Source: Massilia agrisoli
GTDB lineage: Bacteria > Pseudomonadota > Gammaproteobacteria > Burkholderiales > Burkholderiaceae_D
DNA: 64,000 nt
Assembly: GCF_020831365.1 (NCBI RefSeq)
Contig: NZ_JAJHPV010000012.1
Span: forward strand, 248,001 to 312,000
Direction of reading: 5' to 3'
The position numbers were made by a program, and so were the translations under genes. Shown here piece by piece: positions 1 to 7,981 of this stretch (position 1 is the stretch's first letter; each line of letters opens with the position of its first letter). A model generated the notes under the pieces. That model was given only the letters and a program-made list of their open reading frames with translations. It did no database searches and was not told where the DNA came from.

Positions 1-255
1 CATCACCGTCTTGCGGCCCGGCTCGTCGATGCGCTCGCGGATCACGTCGAAGCGGTGTGCCGCGCTGCCCTTGGCGGCGTGGCCGAAGGCGGTGGTGTCG
101 TCAGGGGTGCCGGTCTCGCCAGCCTCGAAGATCGTCAGGGCGTCGCGTTGCGACAGGGCGAACTGGCGTTTTGCAATCGCCCAGATCAGGAATCCCAGCG
201 CCGTGACGGACGCGAGGAAACTCAATGCAAGTAGTAGTCCAATGGTTGGTGGCAT
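1..255 (-). CDS. Membrane protein with CcoS-like N-terminus, probable cbb3-type oxidase subunit I (partial)
   Basis: Only the first 85 codons are in the window; the gene runs off the left edge. The start is the ATG at 255. Residues 5-27 form a hydrophobic helix ending in LIWAIAKRQFALSQ. This resembles the short cytochrome-oxidase assembly protein CcoS, whose helix is followed by a WA.R..QF motif. A polar linker follows, ending in DEPGRKTVM, which would suit the point where a cbb3 catalytic subunit begins. From family knowledge, CcoN-like subunits with a fused N-terminal helix exist. The oxidase assignment is inference, because no haem ligand lies inside the window. The gene diverges from the persulfide dioxygenase at 494, and a terminal oxidase would suit a sulfur-oxidising locus. 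Confidence 0.45.
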   Translation of the reverse strand, partial: MPPTIGLLLALSFLASVTALGFLIWAIAKRQFALSQRDALTIFEAGETGTPDDTTAFGHAAKGSAAHRFDVIRERIDEPGRKTVM

Positions 256-393
256 GGTCGTGAGTCAGAAGGGAAAAGCGGGCGGCATGGCCGCGGTGCG
301 GGGAAGTGGTGCGGATCTGGGCGACGGGAGGGGTTGGTACGCGCAAATTGCCAGGTATCACTTCCCTCGCAAGCAGCATCGTAGAAGCGCTTG

Positions 394-410
394 GTTAACG
401 CAGCGTTAAC
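394..410. promoter_or_regulatory. 17-bp perfect palindrome, candidate operator
   Basis: GTTAACGC-A-GCGTTAAC is a perfect inverted repeat (8 bp arms, 1 bp centre). It lies in the divergent intergenic region between the partial membrane protein (start 255) and the persulfide dioxygenase/rhodanese gene (start 494). Its position and symmetry suggest a binding site for a dimeric regulator. The regulator is not identified. Confidence 0.5.
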
Positions 411-493
411 GGTGTGGCTTCAGGTCAACGGCGCGCCCAAGGCAAATGACTTTTGCTATCTTGATGTCAACAGATTCCGAACCGGGAGCGATC

Positions 494-1873
494 ATGTTTT
501 TCCAACGAGTCAAGACCAAGGGCCTGGGCCATAACGCTTACCTGCTCGGCTGCGGAGAAGGGTTGGCGGTGCTCGTCGATCCGCGCCGCGATGTGTCCGA
601 GTACCTCGAGCTTGCGCGGGCCAACAACCTGAGCATCGCGTATGCCCTCGAAACGCATCGCCAGGAAGACTTCGAGTTCGGCTCGTCGAGCCTGGCGGAG
701 CTGGCGGGGACGAAAATCGTCGCCGGGACCCACCCCCTGTTCGGGCGGGTCGACGTGGCGCTTGCCGACGGCGACGAATTCAAGGTCGGGACCACCCGCT
801 TCGTCGCGCTGGCCACGCCGGGGCACACGCCCGAGAGCATGTGCTACGCCGTGTATCCCGCCGATTCCGGGGACAAGTGCTGGGGCGTGTTCACCGGCGA
901 CACCCTGTTTGTCGGCGATACCGGACGGACCGACCTGTCCGACCCCGACAAGACCGCGGAGAACGCCGGCGTGCTGTACGACTCGGTGTACCGGAAACTG
1001 GCGCCGCTGGGCGACCAGGCACTGGTCCTTCCCGCCCACGGCGCCGGCTCCGCATGCGGCGGCAACATCTCCGAGCGCGACGACAGCACGCTGGGCGTGG
1101 AGCGGGCAACCAACCCCGTCTTTAAAAAGAGCCGCAAGGAATTCATCGACAAGAAGGTGAGTGAAAAGCTGCCGCGGCCGCCGTATTTTTCGCACATGGA
1201 AGTGGTCAACCTGGAAGCCGGACGGCCGCTGCCGCGGCCCGCCGGCGAGCGCGTCCTGGTTCCCAAGGAGTTCCAGCACCGCCTGAAAGAAGGCCTGGTG
1301 ATCGATACGCGCTCGCCAGAGTCGTTTGCCGGGGCGCATATCCCGGGCTCCTACAACATCTGGCTGGAGGGGCTGTCTACCTTTGGCGGCTGGATCGCGA
1401 ACGAGCGCACGACGATTTTCCTGGTTGTCGACCAGCCCGGTCAGGCCGATACCGCGGTGGCTTCGCTCGAGCGCATCGGGATCGACAGTGTCGCCGGCGT
1501 ACTGGTCAACGGTGTCGAGGCATGGCGCGAGGACGGGCTGCCGATCGAGGCGCTGGGCACGACCAGCGCGCTGGAGGCGGCGCGCTGGATGCAGGAAGAA
1601 GACATCTACCTGCTCGATGTGCGCGATGACATGGAATGGGAAGAGAAGCACATCCCCGGCGCGCATCACATGTTCGTTGGCTACCTGGAAGACAAGCCGC
1701 CGCAGCTTGCGCCGGAGCGCAAGATCGTGGTCCATTGCAGTGTCGGGCACCGTTCCGGGCTGGCAGTGAGCATCCTGCGGCGCCAGGGCTTCCGCAACGT
1801 CCACAACATGCTCGGTGGCCTGACGGCGTGGGAAAAACTCGAGCTGCCGCTGGAAAAGCACAAGCAGGACTGA
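494..1873 (+). CDS. CstB-like persulfide dioxygenase with pseudo-rhodanese and rhodanese domains
   Basis: Cytoplasmic protein of 459 residues in three parts: a metallo-beta-lactamase fold (about 1-240), a rhodanese-like domain without an active-site cysteine (about 265-355), and a rhodanese with Cys415 in CSVGHRS. This order matches CstB, which oxidises persulfides and transfers sulfur to thiosulfate. The usual HxHxDH motif reads H55-RQED-F, but the residues that hold the single iron in ETHE1/CstB enzymes are kept: His55, His111 (TPGHT) and Asp136 (TGDT). So the degenerate motif does not imply loss of activity. The start at 494 is preceded by GGGAG; an upstream in-frame ATG at 446 has no ribosome site. 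The two YeeE/YedE halves follow within 20 bp, suggesting an operon that takes up a sulfur compound and processes it. Confidence 0.85.
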   Translation: MFFQRVKTKGLGHNAYLLGCGEGLAVLVDPRRDVSEYLELARANNLSIAYALETHRQEDFEFGSSSLAELAGTKIVAGTHPLFGRVDVALADGDEFKVGTTRFVALATPGHTPESMCYAVYPADSGDKCWGVFTGDTLFVGDTGRTDLSDPDKTAENAGVLYDSVYRKLAPLGDQALVLPAHGAGSACGGNISERDDSTLGVERATNPVFKKSRKEFIDKKVSEKLPRPPYFSHMEVVNLEAGRPLPRPAGERVLVPKEFQHRLKEGLVIDTRSPESFAGAHIPGSYNIWLEGLSTFGGWIANERTTIFLVVDQPGQADTAVASLERIGIDSVAGVLVNGVEAWREDGLPIEALGTTSALEAARWMQEEDIYLLDVRDDMEWEEKHIPGAHHMFVGYLEDKPPQLAPERKIVVHCSVGHRSGLAVSILRRQGFRNVHNMLGGLTAWEKLELPLEKHKQD

Positions 1874-1892
1874 AACCTGAAAGGAGAACCGT

Positions 1893-2399
1893 ATGAACCC
1901 GGCTGGCGGTGCATGGAATCCCTACCTGGTCGGTGCGCTGATCGGCATCCTGTCGATGGCGACCTTCTATTTTTCCAACAAGCCACTGGGCGTGTCGACC
2001 GCGTACGCGCGCCTGGCCGGCCTGCTCGGCTACCTTGTGTCGAAACCGCACACCGATTCGCTCAAGTTCTTCCAGGACAAGACGCCAAAGGTGGAGTGGG
2101 AAGTGATGCTCACATTCGGCATTGTCGGCGGAGCCTGGCTGGCGGCGGTCTCGGGCGGCGAGTTCCAGGCCGTCCTGGTTCCGCCCATGTGGGCTGAGCA
2201 GTTCGGCGCATCGCCAGCGCTGCGGCTCGGCGCCGCCTTTGCCGGCGGCATGATCATGGCATTTGGCGCCAGGCTGGCCGGCGGCTGCACCAGCGGGCAC
2301 GGCATCAGCGGCGCGCTGCAGCTGTCGGTCGGTTCCTGGATCGCCCTGGCCACTTTCTTTATCGGAGGCGTGGCGACGGCCGCGGTCATGTATGGCTGA
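1893..2399 (+). CDS. YeeE/YedE (TsuA-like) transporter, N-terminal half
   Basis: Integral membrane protein of 168 residues, one half of a split YeeE/YedE (DUF395) sulfur-compound transporter. The hallmark GGCTSGHG motif near residue 129 carries a conserved cysteine; in the full-length thiosulfate transporter TsuA such cysteines line the path. Start ATG 1893 follows AAAGGAGAACC. The gene lies 19 bp after the persulfide dioxygenase and overlaps the second half by 8 bp, so the three are probably co-transcribed. The substrate, thiosulfate or another sulfane-sulfur compound, is inferred from family and context. Confidence 0.85.
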   Translation: MNPAGGAWNPYLVGALIGILSMATFYFSNKPLGVSTAYARLAGLLGYLVSKPHTDSLKFFQDKTPKVEWEVMLTFGIVGGAWLAAVSGGEFQAVLVPPMWAEQFGASPALRLGAAFAGGMIMAFGARLAGGCTSGHGISGALQLSVGSWIALATFFIGGVATAAVMYG

Positions 2400-2967
2400 A
2401 TCAGCACTGCCAAAGGCGTCGCCTGGCCAGCCCGACTCCCCCAAGCAGTTGCTGTTGGGCTTGGTGTTCGGCATTGCCTTCGGCTTCCTGCTCCAGAAAG
2501 GCGGCGTCGCCAAATACGAGGTGTTGCTGGGCTCGCTCTTGCTGACCGACTTTACCGTCATGAAGATCATGCTGACGGCAATCCTGGTCGGCATGGTCGG
2601 CATCTTCGGCATGCATGCGCTTGGGCTGGTCAAGCTGCACGTCAAGCCGACCAGGTATGCCGCCAACGTGATTGGCGGGCTGGTGTTCGGCGCCGGCTTC
2701 GCCCTGCTGGGCTATTGTCCCGGCACCGGCGCCGCCGCCCTTGGGCAGGGCAACCTGGACGCCATCGCCGGCATCGCCGGGCTGCTGGCGGGCAGTTATG
2801 TTTACGCTGAGCTGTCGCGCGGACTGGGCTCGACCATCCTGAGCTGGGGCAACCGGGGCGGGATCATGTTGCCGGACCTGTTCCGCATCCGGCTGGTTCC
2901 CTTCCTGGCCGTCTTCGCGCCCCTGCTGCTGGCGGCGCTGCTGGCCCTGGACAAGTACGCGCCCTGA
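2392..2967 (+). CDS. YeeE/YedE (TsuA-like) transporter, C-terminal half
   Basis: Membrane protein of 191 residues, partner half of the split YeeE/YedE transporter. It starts at ATG 2392, 8 bp inside the preceding gene, which indicates translational coupling; the longer upstream reading frame is a shadow of the first half. It carries the second conserved cysteine motif, LLGYCPGTGAAALG, typical of the C-terminal DUF395 repeat. The tail after residue 150 adds about 40 residues with one more hydrophobic helix. The gene ends 3 bp from the convergent HbpS-like gene, so the two operons meet tail to tail. Confidence 0.85.
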   Translation: MAESALPKASPGQPDSPKQLLLGLVFGIAFGFLLQKGGVAKYEVLLGSLLLTDFTVMKIMLTAILVGMVGIFGMHALGLVKLHVKPTRYAANVIGGLVFGAGFALLGYCPGTGAAALGQGNLDAIAGIAGLLAGSYVYAELSRGLGSTILSWGNRGGIMLPDLFRIRLVPFLAVFAPLLLAALLALDKYAP

Positions 2968-2969
2968 CC

Positions 2970-3464
2970 CTACAGGTTGAGGTCGTCGATGACTGCGTCG
3001 ATCGCGGCGCGCGCGCACATGTCGTCGTTCTCGCCCGATGGCGCGCCCGACACGCCGATGGCGCCGTACGGCGCGCCGCCGGCTTCGACCAGCATGCCGC
3101 CGCCCACCGCCAGCACGCGCGACATCTGGCGGATGCCGCTCGACGCGGTCGCCGCGCCTGTGGCCTTGGCCAGCGCGGTGGTGTCCATCTTGAAGCTGGC
3201 CGCGGTCCAGGCCTTGTCGACCGCGGCTTCCGGCGTGTGCATGCCGGCAAAGCGGTCGCGCAGCACCACCTGCACCTGGCCGGTACGGTCAACCACGGCA
3301 ATGGCGACCTGGAAGCCGGCCTTGCGGCAGGCGGCCTGCCCTGCCAGCGCCGCCTTGAGCGCGGTCTCCGGGGTCATCAGGCGGATCGCGTAGCCGGCGT
3401 CGGCCGCAACGGCGGGCGGCAAGACGCAGCAGGCGGCAATCAGGGCGGCGAGCTTGAGTTTCAT
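2970..3464 (-). CDS. Secreted GlcG/HbpS-family (DUF336) protein
   Basis: Protein of 164 residues with a Sec signal peptide (about residues 1-20, cleavage near AVAAD). The rest is a GlcG/HbpS-type domain: the glycine-rich RVLAVGGGMLVEAGG and the closing GAIGVSGAPSGENDDMCA stretch are typical. HbpS members bind haem outside the membrane, while the GlcG name comes from glycolate operons. No biochemical role is proved for homologues next to sox genes. As the last gene of the leftward sox operon, 15 bp after the thioredoxin-like gene, it may bind haem or protect the cytochromes; that is inference. Confidence 0.8.
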   Translation of the reverse strand: MKLKLAALIAACCVLPPAVAADAGYAIRLMTPETALKAALAGQAACRKAGFQVAIAVVDRTGQVQVVLRDRFAGMHTPEAAVDKAWTAASFKMDTTALAKATGAATASSGIRQMSRVLAVGGGMLVEAGGAPYGAIGVSGAPSGENDDMCARAAIDAVIDDLNL

Positions 3465-3479
3465 GTTGTTATCCTTGGT

Positions 3480-4385
3480 TTAGTTAACGGATCCGGCAAG
3501 CTGCGAGCGCGCCGCGGCCAGCCTGCCGTCGAGATAGGCGCCATACATGCCGGCCGTGTCGCCGCCGGCCAGCGGCGGCGCCAGCGCCTTGCCCGAGGCA
3601 TCGACGAACAGCACGGTCGGGCCGAAGCGGGCCTTGAACTGGCGCGCCAGTTCGCGGTGGGTGGCCGCCTTGCCGTCGAGCCCGGCGGCCTTGCGCTGGC
3701 CGTCGATGACGATTTCACGCACGACGTAGCCCTGCCCTGCTTCACCACGCACCAGCGGCGCCAGGTAGTTCTGGCGCACCGCATGGCAATAGGTGCAGTC
3801 GGGCAGCGTGAAGAACAGCACCAGCGGGGTGCCGCTGCGTTTGGCCGCGATGGCGTCCTGGCGCAGGTCGGTCGCCAACGGCACGGCGGGCGCCGCCGCC
3901 AGCGCTGCCTGTGCCTGTGCGTAGCGGGCGATGTCGTCGAAGTCTTCGTCGAGCATTTCGCCGACCTCGGTCCTGGCCAGCCTGCCCGAGCGGTCGAACA
4001 CGTACAAGGACGGAATGCCTTTCGGCTTGCCCAGTACCGCCTCGAACCGTGCATGGTCGGCCGTCACCGGGTGGGTCAGGCCGTACTTGCGGGTCCACGT
4101 GCGCGCGCTGGCGACGGCGTCAACGCGGTCGACGCTGACCGCGACCACATTGAGGGTGGCACGGTTGTCGCGGTACAGCTTTTGCAGCTTGGGCGCCTCG
4201 TTCATGCAGAACGGGCAGGTCACCGAAAACAGGGCGACCACGGTGACCTTGCCGTGCAGGCTGGCGGCGGGCACGGCCGCGCCGTCGAGCGTGCGGAACG
4301 CTGGCAGCTGCGGCGCCGCCAGCGCCGGCGCCGCCTGCAGCAGCAGCGCCGCCGCCAGCAGCACGGCATGGGCTAGGCGGCCCAT
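3480..4385 (-). CDS. Periplasmic double thioredoxin: TlpA-like plus SoxW-like domains
   Basis: Secreted protein of 301 residues with a signal peptide ending near residue 23. It contains two thioredoxin folds: a TlpA/peroxiredoxin-like domain (about 25-155) with CPFC at 57-60, and a SoxW/DsbD-gamma-like domain (about 170-290) with CTYC at 197-200. SoxW and SoxS thioredoxins keep the SoxYZ carrier cysteine and other Sox cysteines reduced. Two active sites in one chain suggest a relay or two clients. No CcdA/SoxV membrane donor is in the window, so electrons must come from a protein encoded elsewhere. The start codon lies 1 bp after the soxB stop, indicating coupling. Confidence 0.85.
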   Translation of the reverse strand: MGRLAHAVLLAAALLLQAAPALAAPQLPAFRTLDGAAVPAASLHGKVTVVALFSVTCPFCMNEAPKLQKLYRDNRATLNVVAVSVDRVDAVASARTWTRKYGLTHPVTADHARFEAVLGKPKGIPSLYVFDRSGRLARTEVGEMLDEDFDDIARYAQAQAALAAAPAVPLATDLRQDAIAAKRSGTPLVLFFTLPDCTYCHAVRQNYLAPLVRGEAGQGYVVREIVIDGQRKAAGLDGKAATHRELARQFKARFGPTVLFVDASGKALAPPLAGGDTAGMYGAYLDGRLAAARSQLAGSVN

Positions 4386-4386
4386 G

Positions 4387-6105
4387 TCAGGCCATCAGTC
4401 CCGGGTTGCCCTTGACGCCGATCAGGCGCGGCGCGTTGAGCTTGCGCGCCTTGACCGTTTTGTTCGAGCGCAGCCAGCCGCCCACGACGTCCCATACCGG
4501 CTCGCCCTGCGCCCCCTCGGCCACCGGCGCCCAGCCGGCCACCTTGTAGACCTTGGCCGCGTCGATCGGCTTGCCGCCCAGGCGCATGTCCTGGATGCGC
4601 GCGCCCATTTTGGCGTTCGGGTCGATGGCGTAGGTCATGCCGCCCACCCGCACCATGTCGCCGCCCTGCTGGTAGTACGGGTCGGGGTTGAACAGGTTGT
4701 CGGCCACGTCTTCCATGATGGTCTTGATCATCGCGCCGCTCAGGTTCGACACCGTGGTGTGCGAATACGTCGTGGCGGTCTGGTCCATCAGGTGTTCCAT
4801 CGTGATGGCGCTGTTCGGCAGCAGCGAGGTGCCCCAGCGGAAGCCCGGCGAGAAGGCGATTTCGGCCTGCTTGACGTCCATCAGCGCGTCGACGATCAGC
4901 TGGTCGAAGGTGCCGTTGAAGTTGCCGCGGCGGTAAAGCGTACCCTCGGTCATCGCCAGCTTCTCGCCCAGCTTGGCTTCGTAGGGCGCGCGGATGCGGG
5001 TGATCAATGCCTCCATCTCCTTGTCGGCCGGCAGGATGTTGGCGAACACCGGCAGCAGGCGGTACTGGTAGCCCTGCACCTTGCCGCCGCGTACGTCGAA
5101 GTCGAGCACACCGAGGAATTTGCTGTTGCTGCCCGCGTTGGTCACCAGGGTCTTGCCGCCGGCATTGCTGACGACAACCGGCGCTGGCATGCCGTCGTGC
5201 GTGTGGCCGCCCATGATGGCGTCGATGCCGCGCACGCGCGAGGCCATCTTCAGGTCCACGTCCATGCCGTTATGCGACAGCACCACGACTACCTTGGCGC
5301 CCTTGGCGCGCGCCTCGTCGACGGTCTTTTGCATGTTTTCTTCCTGGATGCCGAAGCTCCAGTCAGGCACCATGTGGCGCGGGTTGGCGATCGGCGTGTA
5401 CGGGAAGGCCTGGCCGATGATGGCCACCTGTACGCCGTTCATTTCCTTCATGCTGAAGGGGCTGAACACCTGGTCGCCGAAATCGTTGGTCTTGATGTTC
5501 TGGGCGACGAAATCGACCTTGCCCTTGAAGTCCTTGTTGACGATTTCCTGTACCCGCTTGTCGCCCAGCGTCATTTCCCAGTGCGCGGTCATGACGTCGA
5601 CGCCCAGCGCCAGGCAGGCGTCGACCATGTCCTGGCCGTTGGTCCACAGCGCAGTGGCCGAGCCCTGCCAGGTGTCGCCGCCGTCGAGCAGCACGGCGCC
5701 CGGGCGCGAGGCGCGCATGCGCTTGACCAGGGTCGACAGGTGGGCGAAGCCGCCCACCTTGCCATAGGTTTGCGCCGCCTTCTCGAAGTTCAGCGAAGTG
5801 AAGGCATACGCCTCGCGGGTGTTCGGGCGCGCGCCGACCGCGCGCAGCAGGTGTTCGCCCACCAGGTGCGGCATGCGGCCACGGGCCTCGCCGAGGCCGA
5901 GGTTGACGCTGGGCTCGCGGAAGTACACCGGCTGCAGCTGCGCGTGGCAGTCCGTGAAATGCAGGAAATGGACGTTGCCGAAACGCGGCAGCGAATACAG
6001 CGTGTCGGCCGACTGGCCAGCCAGCGCCGCGGTCGAATTGATCGCCATGCCCCCAGCTGCGGCAATGCCGAGCACCTGCATGAAATCGCGACGGTTCATA
6101 CTCAT
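4387..6105 (-). CDS. soxB: SoxB thiosulfohydrolase
   Basis: Periplasmic dimanganese hydrolase of 572 residues that releases sulfate from the SoxY cysteine-bound S-thiosulfonate or S-sulfonate group. A twin-arginine signal (NRRDFM, residues 4-9) fits export of a folded metalloprotein. Metallophosphatase/5'-nucleotidase motifs are clear: FTDCHAQLQP (Asp52, His54), DGGDTWQGS, LSHNG and GGHTHDG. The length matches characterised SoxB. The start at 6105 follows GGAAGGA at good spacing. It sits between soxX and the double thioredoxin in the leftward sox operon. Confidence 0.97.
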   Translation of the reverse strand: MSMNRRDFMQVLGIAAAGGMAINSTAALAGQSADTLYSLPRFGNVHFLHFTDCHAQLQPVYFREPSVNLGLGEARGRMPHLVGEHLLRAVGARPNTREAYAFTSLNFEKAAQTYGKVGGFAHLSTLVKRMRASRPGAVLLDGGDTWQGSATALWTNGQDMVDACLALGVDVMTAHWEMTLGDKRVQEIVNKDFKGKVDFVAQNIKTNDFGDQVFSPFSMKEMNGVQVAIIGQAFPYTPIANPRHMVPDWSFGIQEENMQKTVDEARAKGAKVVVVLSHNGMDVDLKMASRVRGIDAIMGGHTHDGMPAPVVVSNAGGKTLVTNAGSNSKFLGVLDFDVRGGKVQGYQYRLLPVFANILPADKEMEALITRIRAPYEAKLGEKLAMTEGTLYRRGNFNGTFDQLIVDALMDVKQAEIAFSPGFRWGTSLLPNSAITMEHLMDQTATTYSHTTVSNLSGAMIKTIMEDVADNLFNPDPYYQQGGDMVRVGGMTYAIDPNAKMGARIQDMRLGGKPIDAAKVYKVAGWAPVAEGAQGEPVWDVVGGWLRSNKTVKARKLNAPRLIGVKGNPGLMA

Positions 6106-6120
6106 CTGGATCCTTCCTGC

Positions 6121-6738
6121 TTAATCTTTATTGACGGGCGACGCCGGGTCGAGCAGCAAGGCCACCACGTCCTTGAGCTGCTGTTCGTCGAGGATGCCCT
6201 TGTGGCCGAAGCGCGGCATGTTCGAGCAGGCGTTGAAGGCCTGCGAGTTGTACACCTTGGCCCAGGTGTATTTCATGATCTCTTCGCTCTGGCCGCGCAG
6301 CTTGCCGTACTGGTACAGCGACGGCCCGATGTTGCCGAACGAGATTTCCTTCTTGGTCATCTGGTGGCAGGCGTAGCAGTTGCCGCCGTTGGGCACGCCG
6401 GCCTTGTCGGACGACTGCATGCCGCGCCCGTTCTGCGCGATCTTCTCGCCTTCCTGCCAGTTGCCGAGGTACTGGCCGTCGGCCGGGTACTTGACCTGCT
6501 TGAGCTGGTCCGCTTCCAGTTTGGCGGCAATTTTCTTCGGGCGCTCCATCGGGTAGGCGCTGCAGATGCGCTGCGCCTCGTCCTGGGTCAGCGCGCCCTC
6601 CACGGTGGCCATGCCCTTGGAGCGGAAGTCCGCCTTCATCAATGCTTCGGCCTGCTTGCCGTAGTCCGCCGCCAGCGCCGGAACCACGAAGCCTCCCAGC
6701 ACGGCTGCTGCCGCCATCATGCGTACGATTGTTTTCAT
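6121..6738 (-). CDS. soxX: SoxX, monohaem cytochrome c subunit of SoxXA
   Basis: Periplasmic cytochrome of 205 residues with a Sec signal peptide ending near ALAAD (about residue 24). One haem-binding CYACH lies at 121-125, and the probable axial methionine is Met174 in CSNMPRFG. SoxXA oxidatively attaches thiosulfate to the SoxY cysteine; SoxX receives the electrons. The extra 80-residue segment between the signal and the haem motif makes it longer than the smallest SoxX proteins and matches the long SoxX type. AGGAGA precedes the start. It lies 9 bp after soxA and is certainly in the same operon. Confidence 0.93.
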   Translation of the reverse strand: MKTIVRMMAAAAVLGGFVVPALAADYGKQAEALMKADFRSKGMATVEGALTQDEAQRICSAYPMERPKKIAAKLEADQLKQVKYPADGQYLGNWQEGEKIAQNGRGMQSSDKAGVPNGGNCYACHQMTKKEISFGNIGPSLYQYGKLRGQSEEIMKYTWAKVYNSQAFNACSNMPRFGHKGILDEQQLKDVVALLLDPASPVNKD

Positions 6739-6747
6739 GTGTTCTCC

Positions 6748-7554
6748 TCAGCGCTTCAGTGCTGGTGCGTTATAGGTGCCGCCGTCGGCGTTCTTGGCCA
6801 GGAACATGGTCACCGCGGTGATCAGGTCCGACCCGTACACCGGCTCGGGGAAGCGCTGCTGGCGGAAGCAGTCGTTCAGGCGGTGCTGCATGGTGCGCAC
6901 CTCGCCTTGCGACACGCGGTAGGCCGGCCAGGTGGTGTAGGCAGCCTGGGCGTTTTCCTTGTTGAGGATGTTCGGCAGTTCCTGCAGGCGGATGCGCTGG
7001 CCGTTGCTCGAATGGCAGGTGGCGCAGGCGAAGTCATGCGCGCCGCCGCGGTAGAAGAAGACTTTCTTGCCGATTTCATAGGCCGCCTTTTCTTGCGGAT
7101 GGCGAGTCGAGACGGCCATCTTCATGCCTTTCGACTGCGAGGTGATCCAGGAGACGAGTGCCTCGATGTCGGACGGGTTGCCGGCCGAACCGAACGGGCG
7201 CGTGACCGCCTGCTCATGGGTCAGCCCCTGCAGGGTGACGCGGCAGTGCACCAGGCGCTGCTCGAGGTCCATGACCTTCTTGACGTCCTTGAAGTAGCGC
7301 GGCAGTTCCACGTAGGCTCCCTTCAGGACGCCCGGGCCCTTGCCCAGGTCGCACTGTTCGAGCGAGGCGGCGCGCGGGCCATCTTTCTTGCTCCAAAGTT
7401 CTTCGCCACGCATTTCCCACAACTCTGCAGGATTGCCGTCGGCCAGCAGCTGGCGGTATTTCGCAATCTCGTCGGTTGCCGAGGTCTGCGCCACAGCGCT
7501 GCCGAGCGCGGACGCTGCCAGCGCCGCCACGAGGTATTGGCTTGTGCGTTTCAT
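6748..7554 (-). CDS. soxA: SoxA, c-type cytochrome subunit of SoxXA (monohaem type)
   Basis: Secreted protein of 268 residues, catalytic partner of SoxX. The start is taken as the ATG at 7554 because it opens a proper signal peptide (cleavage near SAVAQ, residue 23); the frame stays open further upstream without a plausible leader. One CATCH haem motif lies at 177-181. Cys229 in LNDCF matches the cysteine that becomes a persulfide ligand to the active-site haem. The N-terminal half lacks a second CxxCH and instead has Cys68 and Cys104, as in monohaem SoxA, where they form a disulfide. The gene follows soxZ with an 82-bp gap, the largest inside the operon. Confidence 0.93.
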   Translation of the reverse strand: MKRTSQYLVAALAASALGSAVAQTSATDEIAKYRQLLADGNPAELWEMRGEELWSKKDGPRAASLEQCDLGKGPGVLKGAYVELPRYFKDVKKVMDLEQRLVHCRVTLQGLTHEQAVTRPFGSAGNPSDIEALVSWITSQSKGMKMAVSTRHPQEKAAYEIGKKVFFYRGGAHDFACATCHSSNGQRIRLQELPNILNKENAQAAYTTWPAYRVSQGEVRTMQHRLNDCFRQQRFPEPVYGSDLITAVTMFLAKNADGGTYNAPALKR

Positions 7555-7636
7555 GTCGTCTCCAAAAATTATTCGATGTGGTCTGTGCCACTTGAAAGCC
7601 GGCCCGGGGTGTCCCGCGCCGGCCAGTACTGCTGTA

Positions 7637-7948
7637 TCAGGCGATGACGGCTTCGTCGGTACGGCTGTCGCCCTTGTTGTCGGTCCACGACACCGTGACC
7701 TTGTCGCCCTTGGCGCCGCCCTTGAACTTGAACGACAGGAACGGGTCTTTCGAAATCGACGTGCCCATCTCGGCGTCGAGCACGACCTTGTCATTGCACT
7801 TGGCAACCAGGGTCTGGATGAAGTGCGCCGGCACGGCCTTGCCGGCCGCGTCCTTGCGCTGGCCGGTTTCCATGTCGTGGCGGATCAGGACCTTGACTTC
7901 CACGGTGTCGCCTGAAGCATTGGCGCGAATGCGCATCGGATTACCCAT
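7637..7948 (-). CDS. soxZ: SoxZ, partner of the SoxYZ sulfur carrier
   Basis: Immunoglobulin-like protein of 103 residues without a signal peptide. It binds SoxY and is co-exported with it by the Tat route. The opening MGNPMRIRA, the central MGTSISKDPFLSFKF and the closing DNKGDS are characteristic of SoxZ. An AAGGAAAT ribosome site precedes ATG 7948. It lies 33 bp downstream of soxY, the usual pairing. Confidence 0.95.
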   Translation of the reverse strand: MGNPMRIRANASGDTVEVKVLIRHDMETGQRKDAAGKAVPAHFIQTLVAKCNDKVVLDAEMGTSISKDPFLSFKFKGGAKGDKVTVSWTDNKGDSRTDEAVIA

Positions 7949-7981
7949 GATGATTTCCTTTCGATTCGTTAGTCGGGCAGC

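Noticed and set aside
494-1873. Reading the persulfide dioxygenase as inactive because HxHxDH is broken
   Set aside because: The ETHE1/CstB iron uses His55, His111 and Asp136, all present.
3931-7647. A 1238-codon open frame on the plus strand across soxB, soxX and soxA
   Set aside because: It is opposite three certain sox genes; long antisense frames are common in GC-rich DNA, and its translation (Arg/His/Ala/Val-rich) matches no family.
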